Below, piece after piece: positions 11,899 to 25,987 of a DNA stretch of 64,000 nucleotides. The position numbers and the translations under genes are program-made. The notes under the pieces are model-generated. The model did no database searches, was not told the DNA's origin, and saw only the letters and a list, made by a program, of their open reading frames with translations. Every line of letters starts with the position of its first letter. Within the stretch, counting starts at the first letter, position 1. The stretch covers positions 868,001 to 932,000 of the forward strand of contig NZ_CP087203.1 in the NCBI RefSeq assembly GCF_026016325.1, written 5' to 3'. This stretch comes from Pseudomonas sp. B21-056 (GTDB taxonomy: Bacteria; Pseudomonadota; Gammaproteobacteria; Pseudomonadales; Pseudomonadaceae).

Positions 11899-12303
11899 AT
11901 GGTTGAAAATAGCGAACTACGCAAAGCCGGCCTCAAGGTGACACTGCCACGGGTCAAGATTCTACAAATGCTCGATTCTGCCGAGCAACGCCACATGAGT
12001 GCCGAAGACGTCTACAAGGCGCTTATGGAAGCTGGCGAGGACGTTGGTCTGGCCACGGTCTACCGTGTCCTGACTCAGTTCGAGGCAGCGGGTCTTGTGG
12101 CTCGTCACAATTTCGATGGCGGTCATGCTGTCTTTGAATTGGCTGACGGGGAGCATCACGATCACATGGTGAACGTGGAAACCCGTGAGGTCATCGAATT
12201 CGTCAGCCCGGAAATCGAGAAGCTGCAAAAGGCAATTGCTGAAGAGCATGGTTTCGAGCTGATCGATCACCATCTCGTCTTGCATGTACGCAAGAAAAAG
12301 TAA
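11899..12303 (+). CDS. fur: Ferric uptake regulator Fur
   Basis: Iron-responsive global repressor, 134 residues. The N-terminal winged helix (about residues 1-82) includes GLKVTLPRVKILQML and the recognition region DVGLATVYRVLTQFEAAGL. The metal sites are in HNFDGGHAVFELADGEHHDHMV (about 74-95) and the C-terminal His residues (DHHLVLH). No C-terminal Cys cluster is present, as in other Pseudomonas Fur proteins. ATG at 11899 follows a GAGAAAG purine stretch. It likely controls the piuA/piuB-like genes at the right end of the window, though no convincing Fur box is visible there. Confidence 0.97.
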   Translation: MVENSELRKAGLKVTLPRVKILQMLDSAEQRHMSAEDVYKALMEAGEDVGLATVYRVLTQFEAAGLVARHNFDGGHAVFELADGEHHDHMVNVETREVIEFVSPEIEKLQKAIAEEHGFELIDHHLVLHVRKKK

Positions 12304-12319
12304 GCGTGGCTAATGAAAG

Positions 12320-12349
12320 AAGGCGACCTCAGGGTCGCCTTCTTTCATT
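12320..12349 (+). terminator. fur terminator
   Basis: GAAGGCGACC and GGTCGCCTTC form a ten-base perfect stem with a short loop, followed by TTTC. It ends the fur transcript and also lies at the end of convergent recN. Confidence 0.88.
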
Positions 12350-12370
12350 TGGGGGATCGTCCCAGCTTCT

Positions 12371-14044
12371 TCAGGATTTCGCCGCGACGACCATTTTTTT
12401 CGCGTGGGCCAGGGATTCCTTGGTGAGATCGATCCCTCCCAGCATCCTTGCCACTTCCTCAACACGCTCGTTCTTGCTCAGCTTGGACACCGCGGTACGG
12501 GTGGCGTCCTCGCCACGCACTTTATGGACAAACAGATGTTGATGCCCTTGTGCGGCGACCTGGGGCAGGTGAGTGACCGTCAGCACTTGGCCGCGTTCCC
12601 CCAGTCTGCGCAGCAACTGGCCGACAATTTCTGCCGTCGGCCCGCCGATACCCACATCCACTTCGTCGAATACCAGCGTCGGCACCCGTGAGGTTTGCGC
12701 GGTGATGACCTGGATGGCCAGGCTGATTCGCGACAGTTCGCCACCGGACGCGACTTTTGCCAGCGCCTTGAGGGGTTGCCCTGGGTTGGCACTGACCAGC
12801 AGTTCCACCTGCTCCAGCCCGTTGGGCTGAAGTTCGTCGTCTGTGTTGGGGCGCAGTTCGATGGTGAAGCGTCCTCCCGGCATGCCCAGGCGCTGGATTT
12901 CCTGCTCCACGGCGCTGGCCAGCCCGGTTGCGGCTATGCCGCGCAGCTCGCTAAGTTCCTTGGCCTTCTCCTGGTAATGGCGGGCATAGGAGGCCAGTTC
13001 GTCGCCCAGGCGCTCGATGGACTCGTCATTGGCATTCAGGGTTTCCAGCTCTTCCAGCAGGCGCTGCTGCAGCTCGATGACGTCGGTGGGCTGGATGCGG
13101 TGCTTGCGGGCCAGCGTATAAATAGTGTCCAGGCGCTCTTCCAGGTACTGCAGGCGCGCCGGGTCGGCATCGAAATGATCGAGGAACCGGTTCAGTTCCC
13201 CCACGGCTTCCTCGACCTGGATCTGTGCGCTGGTCAGCAGGTTGGTGGCCTCGCTCAGGGCGCCGACGGAGTTGTTCACGCTGGAAAGTCGGTTCAGGCT
13301 CGCTGTCAGTGCGTTGAGTACGTTGCCCGAATCACTTTCGCTGCATTGCTCGACGACTTGCCGGCAAATGCCCAGCAGGGTTTCGGCATTGGTCAGGTTC
13401 TTGTGTTCCTGCTCCAGCTCCTCCAGTTCATTTTCCCCCAATGCCAGGTTTTCCAGTTCTTCGAGCTGGTAGCTCAGCAATTGGTGGCGGGCACGCTGTT
13501 CGTCGCCGGAGTTGGAGAGCCGGTCCAGCTCCTGGCGGGTCTGGCGCCAGCGCTGGGCTGCCAGTTGGACCTGGCGGGCCAGGTCGGTGGCGCCGGCATA
13601 TTCATCGAGCAGGCGGCGATGGGTGTCGGTCTTGAGCAGGGACTGGTGTTCATGCTGGCTGTGGATGTCGATCAGCAGTTCCCCGAGGGCCTTGAGGTCA
13701 CCCAGGGGGCAGGGGGTGCCGTTGATATAGCCTCGGGAGCGGCCTTCGGCGGTGATGACCCGGCGCAGGATGCACAGGCCATCGGTGTCCAGGTCGCGTT
13801 CGGCCAGCCAGGCGCTGGCTTCGGGGATATCGACCAGGTCGAAGGTTGCCAGGATGTCGGCCTTGTCTGCCCCGGGGCGTACGACGCCGCTGTCGGCGCG
13901 ATCGCCCAGCGTCAGGCCCAGGGCGTCGAGCATGATCGACTTGCCGGCGCCGGTCTCGCCGGTAATTACGCTCATGCCTCGATCAAGTTCGAGGTCGAGG
14001 TGTTCGACGATGGCGTAGTTGTGTACGGACAGGTGCACCAGCAT
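12371..14044 (-). CDS. recN: DNA repair protein RecN
   Basis: SMC-like ATPase of double-strand break repair, 557 residues. The Walker A motif GETGAGKS is at about residues 29-36 within the normal start MLVHLSVHNYAIVEHLDLEL. A long helical middle section (about 150-370, many Glu/Leu/Gln) forms the short coiled coil. The C-terminal half has the ABC signature region SGGELSRISLAIQ and Walker B LVFDEVDVGIGG, then VTHLPQVAAQGHQH. A LexA box sits 24 bases upstream of the start, fitting SOS induction. Confidence 0.97.
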   Translation of the reverse strand: MLVHLSVHNYAIVEHLDLELDRGMSVITGETGAGKSIMLDALGLTLGDRADSGVVRPGADKADILATFDLVDIPEASAWLAERDLDTDGLCILRRVITAEGRSRGYINGTPCPLGDLKALGELLIDIHSQHEHQSLLKTDTHRRLLDEYAGATDLARQVQLAAQRWRQTRQELDRLSNSGDEQRARHQLLSYQLEELENLALGENELEELEQEHKNLTNAETLLGICRQVVEQCSESDSGNVLNALTASLNRLSSVNNSVGALSEATNLLTSAQIQVEEAVGELNRFLDHFDADPARLQYLEERLDTIYTLARKHRIQPTDVIELQQRLLEELETLNANDESIERLGDELASYARHYQEKAKELSELRGIAATGLASAVEQEIQRLGMPGGRFTIELRPNTDDELQPNGLEQVELLVSANPGQPLKALAKVASGGELSRISLAIQVITAQTSRVPTLVFDEVDVGIGGPTAEIVGQLLRRLGERGQVLTVTHLPQVAAQGHQHLFVHKVRGEDATRTAVSKLSKNERVEEVARMLGGIDLTKESLAHAKKMVVAAKS

Positions 14045-14067
14045 AAGGCCGCTCCCAGGCTTTAGGT

Positions 14068-14083
14068 CTGGTTATTTATACAG
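14068..14083. promoter_or_regulatory. LexA (SOS) box before recN
   Basis: CTGGTTATTTATACAG fits the CTG-N10-CAG LexA operator with an AT-rich centre. It lies 24 bases upstream of the recN start, where it would cover the promoter. recN is a classical SOS gene, which supports the call. Confidence 0.85.
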
Positions 14084-14204
14084 TGTTTTGTTTCGGGCTG
14101 ACAATGCCCTCGCTTAGCTCGATTCGCTTGGAGTGGTACGTTTCTTAGTGCGACAGGTAATAGATATGCAATTGCTTTTTGTAAGGTCAATTCGTCGCGC
14201 GCCC

Positions 14205-14232
14205 CTTGAAGCTGGAAAACCCGGCCCCATAT
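14205..14232 (+). promoter_or_regulatory. Sigma-32 heat-shock promoter of grpE
   Basis: CTTGAA (14205-14210), a 14-base spacer and CCCCATAT (14225-14232) match the RpoH consensus almost perfectly. The element lies 53 bases upstream of the grpE ATG. Confidence 0.93.
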
Positions 14233-14285
14233 ACGGGGGCAGAAGCGCGAGTCGAGCTCGCGGACGAAATTGAGAGGAGAAAACT

Positions 14286-14852
14286 ATGGCTGACGAACAG
14301 ACGCAGGATACGCAAAACCAAGAGGCCACTCAGACCTCCCAGGATTCGGGTGGTGATCTGGCGGCCCGTGTACAAGTGCTCGAAGAGCAACTGGCCGGTG
14401 CGCAGGATCAGGCGTTGCGTGTAGCAGCCGATCTGCAGAACGTCCGCCGTCGCGCCGAGCAGGATGTGGAAAAGGCTCATAAATTCGCTCTGGAGCGTTT
14501 CGCCGGCGACCTGCTGCCGATCATCGACAGCCTGGAGCGTGGCCTGGAGCTGTCCAATCCGGATGACGAGAACATCCGTCCGATGCGTGAAGGCATCGAG
14601 CTGACCCTGAAAATGTTCCAGGACACCCTCAAGCGCTATCAGCTCGAAGCCATCGATCCCCACGGCGAGCCCTTCAACGCCGAGCATCACCAGGCCATGG
14701 CGATGCAGGAAAGTGGCGATGTCGAGCCGAACAGTGTCCTGAAGGTTTTCCAGAAGGGTTATCTGCTTCACGGCCGCCTGCTGCGCCCGGCCATGGTCGT
14801 GGTCAGCAAGGCACCAGTACCGGTTTCGCCTTCTATTGACGAGCAGGCTTGA
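14286..14852 (+). CDS. grpE: Nucleotide exchange factor GrpE
   Basis: Co-chaperone that releases ADP from DnaK, 188 residues. A charged N-terminal tail (about 1-30) is followed by a long coiled-coil helix (about 35-90, [33 protein letters not shown]). The C-terminal beta domain has the family features [24 protein letters not shown] residues (about 120-140) and [30 protein letters not shown] ribosome site precedes the ATG. Its own sigma-32 promoter lies upstream, and a second one for dnaK overlaps its stop codon. Confidence 0.97.
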   Translation: MADEQTQDTQNQEATQTSQDSGGDLAARVQVLEEQLAGAQDQALRVAADLQNVRRRAEQDVEKAHKFALERFAGDLLPIIDSLERGLELSNPDDENIRPMREGIELTLKMFQDTLKRYQLEAIDPHGEPFNAEHHQAMAMQESGDVEPNSVLKVFQKGYLLHGRLLRPAMVVVSKAPVPVSPSIDEQA

Positions 14853-14875
14853 AATCGGTCGCAGCGGCCCCATTT
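14848..14875 (+). promoter_or_regulatory. Sigma-32 heat-shock promoter of dnaK
   Basis: CTTGAA (14848-14853) overlaps the grpE stop codon. A 14-base spacer leads to CCCCATTT (14868-14875), again close to the RpoH consensus and with the same spacing as the grpE promoter. It gives dnaK an independent heat-shock start 79 bases upstream of its ATG. Confidence 0.92.
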
Positions 14876-14953
14876 ATAAGTCAAGCGTTTAAGTGCTACC
14901 GCAGTTAGCCACCACTGCTGCGGCAACCAAATCCAAGTTCCGGGAGAGTTAAC

Positions 14954-16870
<1,917 letters not shown>

Positions 16871-17157
16871 TCGCTTGTTGGTCGACCGGTTGACTGCGTT
16901 TGTGCGGTGGCTGGTAGGATGTCGCCGCGCGGGAGCTAGCTCCCGCGTTGGCGTGTCTGGAATCCACGAATTTTTACAGCATGCGACAGCGTTCGGGTGC
17001 TGGTGGCGTGATCGGGAAAGCTCCTGCTTTTTCGTGTAGCGCCTTAGACCAGGATCGTTGAATCGACGTGGTTGGGTCCGGGCCTGTATAGGGGCTCAAC
17101 GAGTTGGGCGAGGCTCAGGAGAGCTTTGCCGGACGTCCTATAAGAGTGCAAAGACTA
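16871..17157 (+). other. dnaK-dnaJ intergenic region with 20-base palindrome
   Basis: This gap holds a perfect 20-base palindrome, CGCGGGAGCTAGCTCCCGCG, at 16928-16947. It lacks a T-run, so it is more likely a REP-like or mRNA 3'-end structure than a terminator. I find no CTTGAA/CCCCAT pair at sigma-32 spacing before dnaJ, so dnaJ may be expressed from dnaK read-through or from an unrecognised promoter. Confidence 0.6.
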
Positions 17158-18282
17158 ATGGCAAAGCGTGATTTCTACGAAGTATTGGGTGTCGAGCGGG
17201 GGGCCAGCGAGGCGGATCTGAAAAAGGCCTATCGTCGCCTGGCGATGAAGCACCACCCGGACCGTAATCCTGGCGATAAAGCGTCGGAAGATATGTTCAA
17301 GGAAGCCAACGAGGCTTACGAAGTACTGTCCGATTCCAGCAAGCGCGCAGCTTACGATCAGTACGGGCATGCCGGTGTCGACCCGAGCATGGGTGGCGGC
17401 GGTGCCGGTTTCGGCGGCCAGAATTTCTCCGATATCTTCGGCGATGTGTTCAGTGACTTCTTCGGTGGCGGTCGCGGCGGTGCCCGTGGTGGTGCCCAGC
17501 GTGGCAGCGACCTGCGCTACACGCTGGAGCTGAACCTGGAAGAGGCGGTGCGTGGCACCACCGTAAATATCCGCGTGCCGACGCTGGTCAATTGCAAGCC
17601 ATGCGATGGTTCGGGTGCCAAGAAAGGCTCTTCGCCTGTCACTTGCCCGACCTGCGGCGGTATCGGCCAGGTGCGCATGCAGCAGGGCTTCTTCTCGGTG
17701 CAGCAGACCTGCCCGCGTTGCCATGGCCAGGGCAAGATCATTTCCGATCCGTGCGACTCCTGCCACGGCGAAGGGCGTGTCGAGGAATACAAGACCCTGT
17801 CGGTGAAAGTGCCGGCCGGCGTCGATACCGGTGACCGCATTCGCCTGTCCGGCGAAGGCGAGGCGGGTGCCCAGGGCGGCCCGACCGGTGACCTGTATGT
17901 GGTCATCAATGTGCGTGAGCACTCGATTTTCCAGCGCGACGGCAAGCATCTTTTCTGTGAAGTGCCGATCGGTTTCGTCGACGCCGCGTTGGGTGGTGAG
18001 CTCGAGATTCCTACTCTCGACGGTCGCGTGAAGCTGAAAATCCCTGAGGGCACGCAAACCGGCAAGCAGTTCCGCATCCGCGGCAAGGGCGTTGCGCCCG
18101 TGCGCGGTGGTGGTGCCGGTGACCTGATGTGCCGCGTTGCGGTCGAGACGCCGGTCAATCTGAGTCGGCGCCAGCGCGAATTGCTGGAAGAGTTCCGCAG
18201 TTCGCTGGCGGACGACAACAGCCACTCTCCGAAAACCACCGGTTGGTTCGAAGGCGTGAAGCGCTTCTTCGGCGATCTGTAA
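17158..18282 (+). CDS. dnaJ: Co-chaperone DnaJ (Hsp40)
   Basis: Type I J-protein that stimulates DnaK ATPase and delivers clients, 374 residues. The J domain (residues 1-70) includes [18 protein letters not shown] with the HPD motif. A Gly/Phe-rich stretch follows (about 75-120). Four zinc-finger repeats follow: [24 protein letters not shown] and CDSCHGEG. The C-terminal substrate domain runs to the end. ATG at 17158 ([12 protein letters not shown]) is the conserved start; an upstream in-frame ATG at 17104 is not family-like. dapB begins nine bases after the stop. Confidence 0.98.
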   Translation: MAKRDFYEVLGVERGASEADLKKAYRRLAMKHHPDRNPGDKASEDMFKEANEAYEVLSDSSKRAAYDQYGHAGVDPSMGGGGAGFGGQNFSDIFGDVFSDFFGGGRGGARGGAQRGSDLRYTLELNLEEAVRGTTVNIRVPTLVNCKPCDGSGAKKGSSPVTCPTCGGIGQVRMQQGFFSVQQTCPRCHGQGKIISDPCDSCHGEGRVEEYKTLSVKVPAGVDTGDRIRLSGEGEAGAQGGPTGDLYVVINVREHSIFQRDGKHLFCEVPIGFVDAALGGELEIPTLDGRVKLKIPEGTQTGKQFRIRGKGVAPVRGGGAGDLMCRVAVETPVNLSRRQRELLEEFRSSLADDNSHSPKTTGWFEGVKRFFGDL

Positions 18283-19098
<816 letters not shown>

Positions 19099-19354
19099 TG
19101 CCCTTGAAGGCGGGGTTCAGGTTATACTGCGCCCCGTTTTACACCGCTTCGCGACGCCCTGTCGCATTCCCCTGCCTTTAAGGCTCATTAGCGGTGGACC
19201 AAAAAAGCCTTTTTCTGTAAGCTACAGCTTTAGTGTGTCCACTAAAAGCGCGCAGAATAATTCAGTGAAAAAAGCGGGGTGACGTGTCCATACGTCACTC
19301 CGCTTTTTTACAACCTGCGATCGCCCTTTCAGGCTTTATTTACGGGAGGTCTTC
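19099..19354 (+). promoter_or_regulatory. carA leader with attenuator-like terminator
   Basis: This 256-base leader holds a probable extended -10 (GGTTATACT near 19120). It has a pairing between GTGGAC (19194-19199) and GTCCAC (19237-19242) and a strong intrinsic terminator. That terminator has AGCGGGGTGACGT (19273-19285) pairing with ACGTCACTCCGCT (19292-19304) and a T-run to 19309, only 45 bases before carA. A small GTG-initiated frame at 19233-19268 (MCPLKARRIIQ) has tandem Arg codons just before the terminator stem. The layout resembles amino-acid attenuation responding to arginine, an end product of the carbamoyl-phosphate branch. The terminator is seen; the leader-peptide role is inferred. 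Confidence 0.6.
19273..19309 (+). terminator. Intrinsic terminator in the carA leader
   Basis: Thirteen-base arms with one G:T pair (19273-19285 and 19292-19304), a six-base loop and a six-T tract form a strong terminator. It lies upstream of carA, where it can act as an attenuator or insulate carA from dapB read-through. Confidence 0.85.
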
Positions 19355-20491
19355 TTGACTAAGCCAGCCATACTCGCCCTTGCTGATGGCAGCATTTTTC
19401 GCGGCGAAGCCATTGGAGCCGACGGTCAGACCGTTGGTGAGGTGGTGTTTAACACCGCAATGACCGGCTATCAGGAAATTCTTACCGATCCTTCCTACGC
19501 CCAGCAAATCGTTACCCTGACTTACCCGCACATCGGCAACACCGGCACCACGCCGGAAGATGCCGAGTCCAACCGCGTCTGGTCCGCCGGCCTGGTCATC
19601 CGTGACCTGCCACTGGTAGCGAGCAACTGGCGTAACACGATGTCCCTGTCGGATTACCTGAAAGCCAACAACGTCGTGGCGATCGCAGGTATCGACACCC
19701 GTCGTCTGACCCGCATCCTCCGGGAAAAGGGCGCGCAAAACGGCTGCATCATGGCCGGTGACAACATCTCCGAAGCCGCCGCCATCGCCGCCGCCCAGGG
19801 TTTCCCGGGCCTCAAGGGCATGGACCTGGCGAAAGTCGTCAGCACCCAGAAGCAGTACGAGTGGCGTTCCTCGGTCTGGAACCTGAAAACCGACAGCCAC
19901 CCGATGATCGAAGCGTCTGAGCTGCCGTACCATGTGGTTGCCTACGACTACGGCGTCAAAGTGAACATCCTGCGCATGCTGGTCGAGCGCGGTTGCCGCG
20001 TGACCGTGGTGCCGGCGCAAACCCCGGCGGCTGATGTCCTGGCCCTCAACCCCGATGGCGTGTTCCTGTCCAACGGCCCGGGCGACCCTGAGCCTTGCGA
20101 CTACGCGATCCAGGCGATCAAGGACGTGCTGGAAACCGAGATCCCGGTGTTCGGCATCTGCCTCGGCCACCAACTGCTGGCCCTCGCTTCGGGCGCCAAG
20201 ACCCTGAAGATGGGGCACGGTCACCATGGTGCCAACCACCCGGTGCAGGACCTGGACACCGGCGTCGTCATGATCACCAGCCAGAACCACGGTTTTGCGG
20301 TGGACGAGGCGACTCTGCCAGCCAACGTGCGGGCGATCCACAAATCGTTGTTCGACGGCACGCTGCAAGGCATCGAGCGTACCGACAAGAGCGCGTTCAG
20401 CTTCCAGGGCCACCCTGAAGCGAGCCCGGGCCCGAACGATGTGGCGCCGCTGTTCGATCGCTTCATCAACGAGATGGCCAAGCGACGCTGA
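19355..20491 (+). CDS. carA: Carbamoyl-phosphate synthase small subunit
   Basis: Glutamine amidotransferase subunit that supplies ammonia to CarB for arginine and pyrimidine synthesis, 378 residues. The N-terminal domain starts [19 protein letters not shown]. The class I GATase domain has [12 protein letters not shown] (about 233-244), the catalytic Cys in [15 protein letters not shown] (Cys269) and the His/Glu pair in [15 protein letters not shown]. The start is TTG at 19355 with a GGGAGG ribosome site eight bases upstream; no ATG fits the conserved N-terminus. carB follows after a 105-base gap with a long hairpin. Confidence 0.97.
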   Translation: MTKPAILALADGSIFRGEAIGADGQTVGEVVFNTAMTGYQEILTDPSYAQQIVTLTYPHIGNTGTTPEDAESNRVWSAGLVIRDLPLVASNWRNTMSLSDYLKANNVVAIAGIDTRRLTRILREKGAQNGCIMAGDNISEAAAIAAAQGFPGLKGMDLAKVVSTQKQYEWRSSVWNLKTDSHPMIEASELPYHVVAYDYGVKVNILRMLVERGCRVTVVPAQTPAADVLALNPDGVFLSNGPGDPEPCDYAIQAIKDVLETEIPVFGICLGHQLLALASGAKTLKMGHGHHGANHPVQDLDTGVVMITSQNHGFAVDEATLPANVRAIHKSLFDGTLQGIERTDKSAFSFQGHPEASPGPNDVAPLFDRFINEMAKRR

Positions 20492-20496
20492 CCGCG

Positions 20497-20544
20497 TGAA
20501 GCCCGAGGGCGGCCCCGAATGCGGCGGCCCCCTCGGGCGCTTCA
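20497..20544 (+). other. Long hairpin between carA and carB
   Basis: TGAAGCCCGAGGG (20497-20509) pairs with CCCTCGGGCGCTTCA (20530-20544), with a two-base bulge and a GC-rich loop. There is no T-run, so it is more likely an RNA-stability or processing structure than a terminator. carB is probably in the same transcript. Confidence 0.6.
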
Positions 20545-20596
20545 AAGATTGTTCGACGGCCTAGCCGACTGACCTGCGGATTTGAGTGACAAACCC

Positions 20597-23814
<3,218 letters not shown>

Positions 23815-23818
<4 letters not shown>

Positions 23819-24297
23819 GCATAACCAAGTACCCCATGACTGTTCAGGGCGCGAAGGCCCTGGAAGAAGAGCACGCTTTCCTGACCAAGGTCGAGCGTCC
23901 GCGCTTGAGCCAGGCCATTGGTGAAGCGCGTGAACTGGGCGATCTCAAGGAAAACGCCGAGTACCATGCCGCTCGTGAAGAGCAGGGCATGGTCGAGGCG
24001 CGGGTGCGTGACATCGAAGGTCGCATGCAGAACGCTGTGATCATTGACGTCACCACCATCCCTCACACCGGCAAGGTGATTTTCGGCACCACCGTGGAAA
24101 TCGCCAACGTCGAGACGGATGAAAGCGTCACTTACCAGATCGTGGGTGAGGATGAAGCCGACATCAAGCTGGGCAAGATTTCCGTCGGCTCACCGATTGC
24201 GCGCGCCTTGATTGCCAAGGAAGAGGGCGATGTGGTGGCGGTGAAGACGCCGGGTGGCGTTATCGAGTATGAGATTGTCGAAGTCCGCCACGTCTGA
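23815..24297 (+). CDS. greA: Transcription elongation factor GreA
   Basis: Cleavage factor that rescues backtracked RNA polymerase, 160 residues. The N-terminal coiled coil carries the acidic tip in [20 protein letters not shown] (about residues 39-58). The C-terminal FKBP-like domain has [34 protein letters not shown]. Its ATG overlaps the carB stop by four bases, so it is coupled to the car genes. This matches the car-greA operon known in Pseudomonas. Confidence 0.97.
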
Positions 24298-24730
24298 ACG
24301 AAGGCGCCCGCTGCGTGCGGGCGCCATGCTCTGGCAGCTTGCCCAGATGTTGTGGGTGGGCGGCCTTTGGCTGCTGCACATCGGTCTGCTGCCGGTGCTG
24401 GGGCGAGTCGGCCTGGCACCGCTGCTGATCGACGAAATTGTCGGCATGCTGACGGCGCTGATGGTGGCATTTTCAGCGGTCTGTGTGATATTTCAGGCGT
24501 TGGTGCTGGTTCAGGCCGAGGGTCGTGCAAGCCTATGGCGTGACATTCGTGGGCAATTGCTGCTCATGTCGTTGTATGCCTGTGGGATGTTTCTGGCGGT
24601 GAGTCTCGGCTGGCCGGACGCGAGCCAGTGGCGGGTGTTCAGCTACGTGGTGCTGGGGCTTTCCGGATTGGTGCTGGTGTTGCAGCCGGTGCCTGGATGG
24701 AGCGGCAGGGTACGCGAAGCGCACCCTTGA
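24269..24730 (+). CDS. Small integral membrane protein, possibly DUF4149 family
   Basis: I do not recognise a defined function. The 153-residue product has a basic N-terminus ([15 protein letters not shown]) and four predicted membrane helices: about residues 21-42 ([21 protein letters not shown]), 49-75, 91-112 and 119-140. This size and the WxGxLW pattern resemble DUF4149-type proteins. The start is uncertain. ATG at 24269 overlaps greA by 29 bases, whereas ATG at 24326 would avoid the overlap but lies directly after a GC-rich hairpin. It is convergent with yhbY. Confidence 0.65.
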   Translation: MRLSKSATSERRRPLRAGAMLWQLAQMLWVGGLWLLHIGLLPVLGRVGLAPLLIDEIVGMLTALMVAFSAVCVIFQALVLVQAEGRASLWRDIRGQLLLMSLYACGMFLAVSLGWPDASQWRVFSYVVLGLSGLVLVLQPVPGWSGRVREAHP

Positions 24731-24740
24731 CCCTTTGGCA

Positions 24741-25049
24741 TTACTTGAAGCGGTGAACGTTCGACAGCTGCTTGTTGACGCTGAAATTCTTGCGATAAAG
24801 CAATGCCATCTTACCAATGACCTGTACCAGGTCCGCCTTGCCGGTCTTGCACAGTTCTGCAATGGTGGCCAGACGGGCTTCGCGGTCGAGGATGTTGAGC
24901 TTGATCTTGATCAGCTCGTGATCGCTCAATGCGCGCTCCAGCTCGGCCAGTACACCTTCAGTCAAGCCGTTGTCCGCCACAGTCAGAACCGGTTTCAGGT
25001 GGTGGCCAATGGATTTGTATTGTTTCTTCTGCTCTTGAGTGAGCGGCAT
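24741..25049 (-). CDS. yhbY: YhbY-family CRM-domain RNA-binding protein
   Basis: Ribosome-assembly-associated RNA-binding protein, 102 residues, consisting of one CRM domain. The start MPLTQEQKKQYKSIGHHLKP, the VTVADNGLTEGVLAELERALSDHELIKIK section and the GKADLVQVIGKMALLYRKN end are typical; the last holds a GxxG-like RNA-binding loop. ATG at 25049 matches the family start. It is divergent from rlmE across 105 bases, as in many gamma-proteobacteria. Confidence 0.93.
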   Translation of the reverse strand: MPLTQEQKKQYKSIGHHLKPVLTVADNGLTEGVLAELERALSDHELIKIKLNILDREARLATIAELCKTGKADLVQVIGKMALLYRKNFSVNKQLSNVHRFK

Positions 25050-25154
25050 AATCTGACCCCTGCGTCTGATCTTGTAAAAAAGCGGCGGCCAGTTTACCCG
25101 AGCGAGTCCGGGACCGCCCACTTAATCACGACCCGTTTTATGTAGAGGTGGCCT

Positions 25155-25805
25155 GTGGCCCGTTCCAAGACTAGCCAGAACTGGCTCAAAGAGCATTTCA
25201 ACGATCCGTACGTCAAAATGGCGCAGAAGGACGGCTATCGCTCTCGTGCCAGCTATAAATTGCTGGAGATCCAGGAAAAGGATCGATTGATCCGTCCCGG
25301 CATGACCGTGATTGACCTCGGCGCTGCGCCGGGCGGGTGGTCCCAGGTGACCAGTCGTCTGATCGGTGGTCAAGGACGATTGATCGCTTCCGACATCCTG
25401 GAGATGGACAGCATCCCTGATGTGACCTTCATCCAGGGCGACTTCACGGAAGACGCCGTCCTGGCAAATATCCTGGAGGCCGTCGGAAATACGCAGGTTG
25501 ACCTTGTGATTTCCGATATGGCCCCCAATATGAGTGGATTAGCGGCTGTCGACATGCCTCGTGCGATGTTCCTCAGCGAATTGGCCCTGGATCTTGCCGG
25601 GCGGGTTCTGCGTCCGGGCGGTGATTTTCTGATCAAGGTCTTCCAGGGTGAAGGCTTCGACGAATACCACAAGGGCATCCGCAAGCTGTTCGACAAGGTG
25701 CAGATGCGCAAGCCGTTGTCGTCCCGTGACCGCTCCCGCGAACAGTATCTGTTGGCGCGTGGCTTTCGCGGAGGAGAAGGTTCGGGCAGTGATGAGCGTC
25801 TTTGA
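25155..25805 (+). CDS. rlmE: 23S rRNA 2'-O-methyltransferase RlmE (FtsJ/RrmJ)
   Basis: SAM-dependent heat-shock methylase of U2552 in 23S rRNA, 216 residues. The N-terminal [17 protein letters not shown] has the catalytic Lys. The SAM site [14 protein letters not shown] is at about residues 56-69, and [13 protein letters not shown] and [17 protein letters not shown] supply the remaining Asp and Lys of the K-D-K-E tetrad. The start is GTG at 25155 ([15 protein letters not shown]), since no ATG fits. ftsH follows 182 bases later, the usual pair. Confidence 0.96.
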   Translation: MARSKTSQNWLKEHFNDPYVKMAQKDGYRSRASYKLLEIQEKDRLIRPGMTVIDLGAAPGGWSQVTSRLIGGQGRLIASDILEMDSIPDVTFIQGDFTEDAVLANILEAVGNTQVDLVISDMAPNMSGLAAVDMPRAMFLSELALDLAGRVLRPGGDFLIKVFQGEGFDEYHKGIRKLFDKVQMRKPLSSRDRSREQYLLARGFRGGEGSGSDERL

Positions 25806-25987
25806 AGGGCCTCGATAGTTTTTTTTGTTTCGCCTTGCACACGCCGTGTAACGAAAATGATGCGGCCAGGTTTCACAAAGGGTTACAGACGGCGCCTGCC
25901 AGAGTCGTAGGTAATGTAGTAAGTTAGGCCGGTGAATATCATGCGAAGCTCGCGCCGATAGCAGAGCCAGCTTCAGAGGGTAGTTAA

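Noticed and set aside
17040..17157. Possible sigma-32 promoter before dnaJ (TTGAATCG near 17058)
   Set aside because: No CCCCAT element occurs at 13-15 bases; the nearest AT-rich hexamer is at the wrong spacing.
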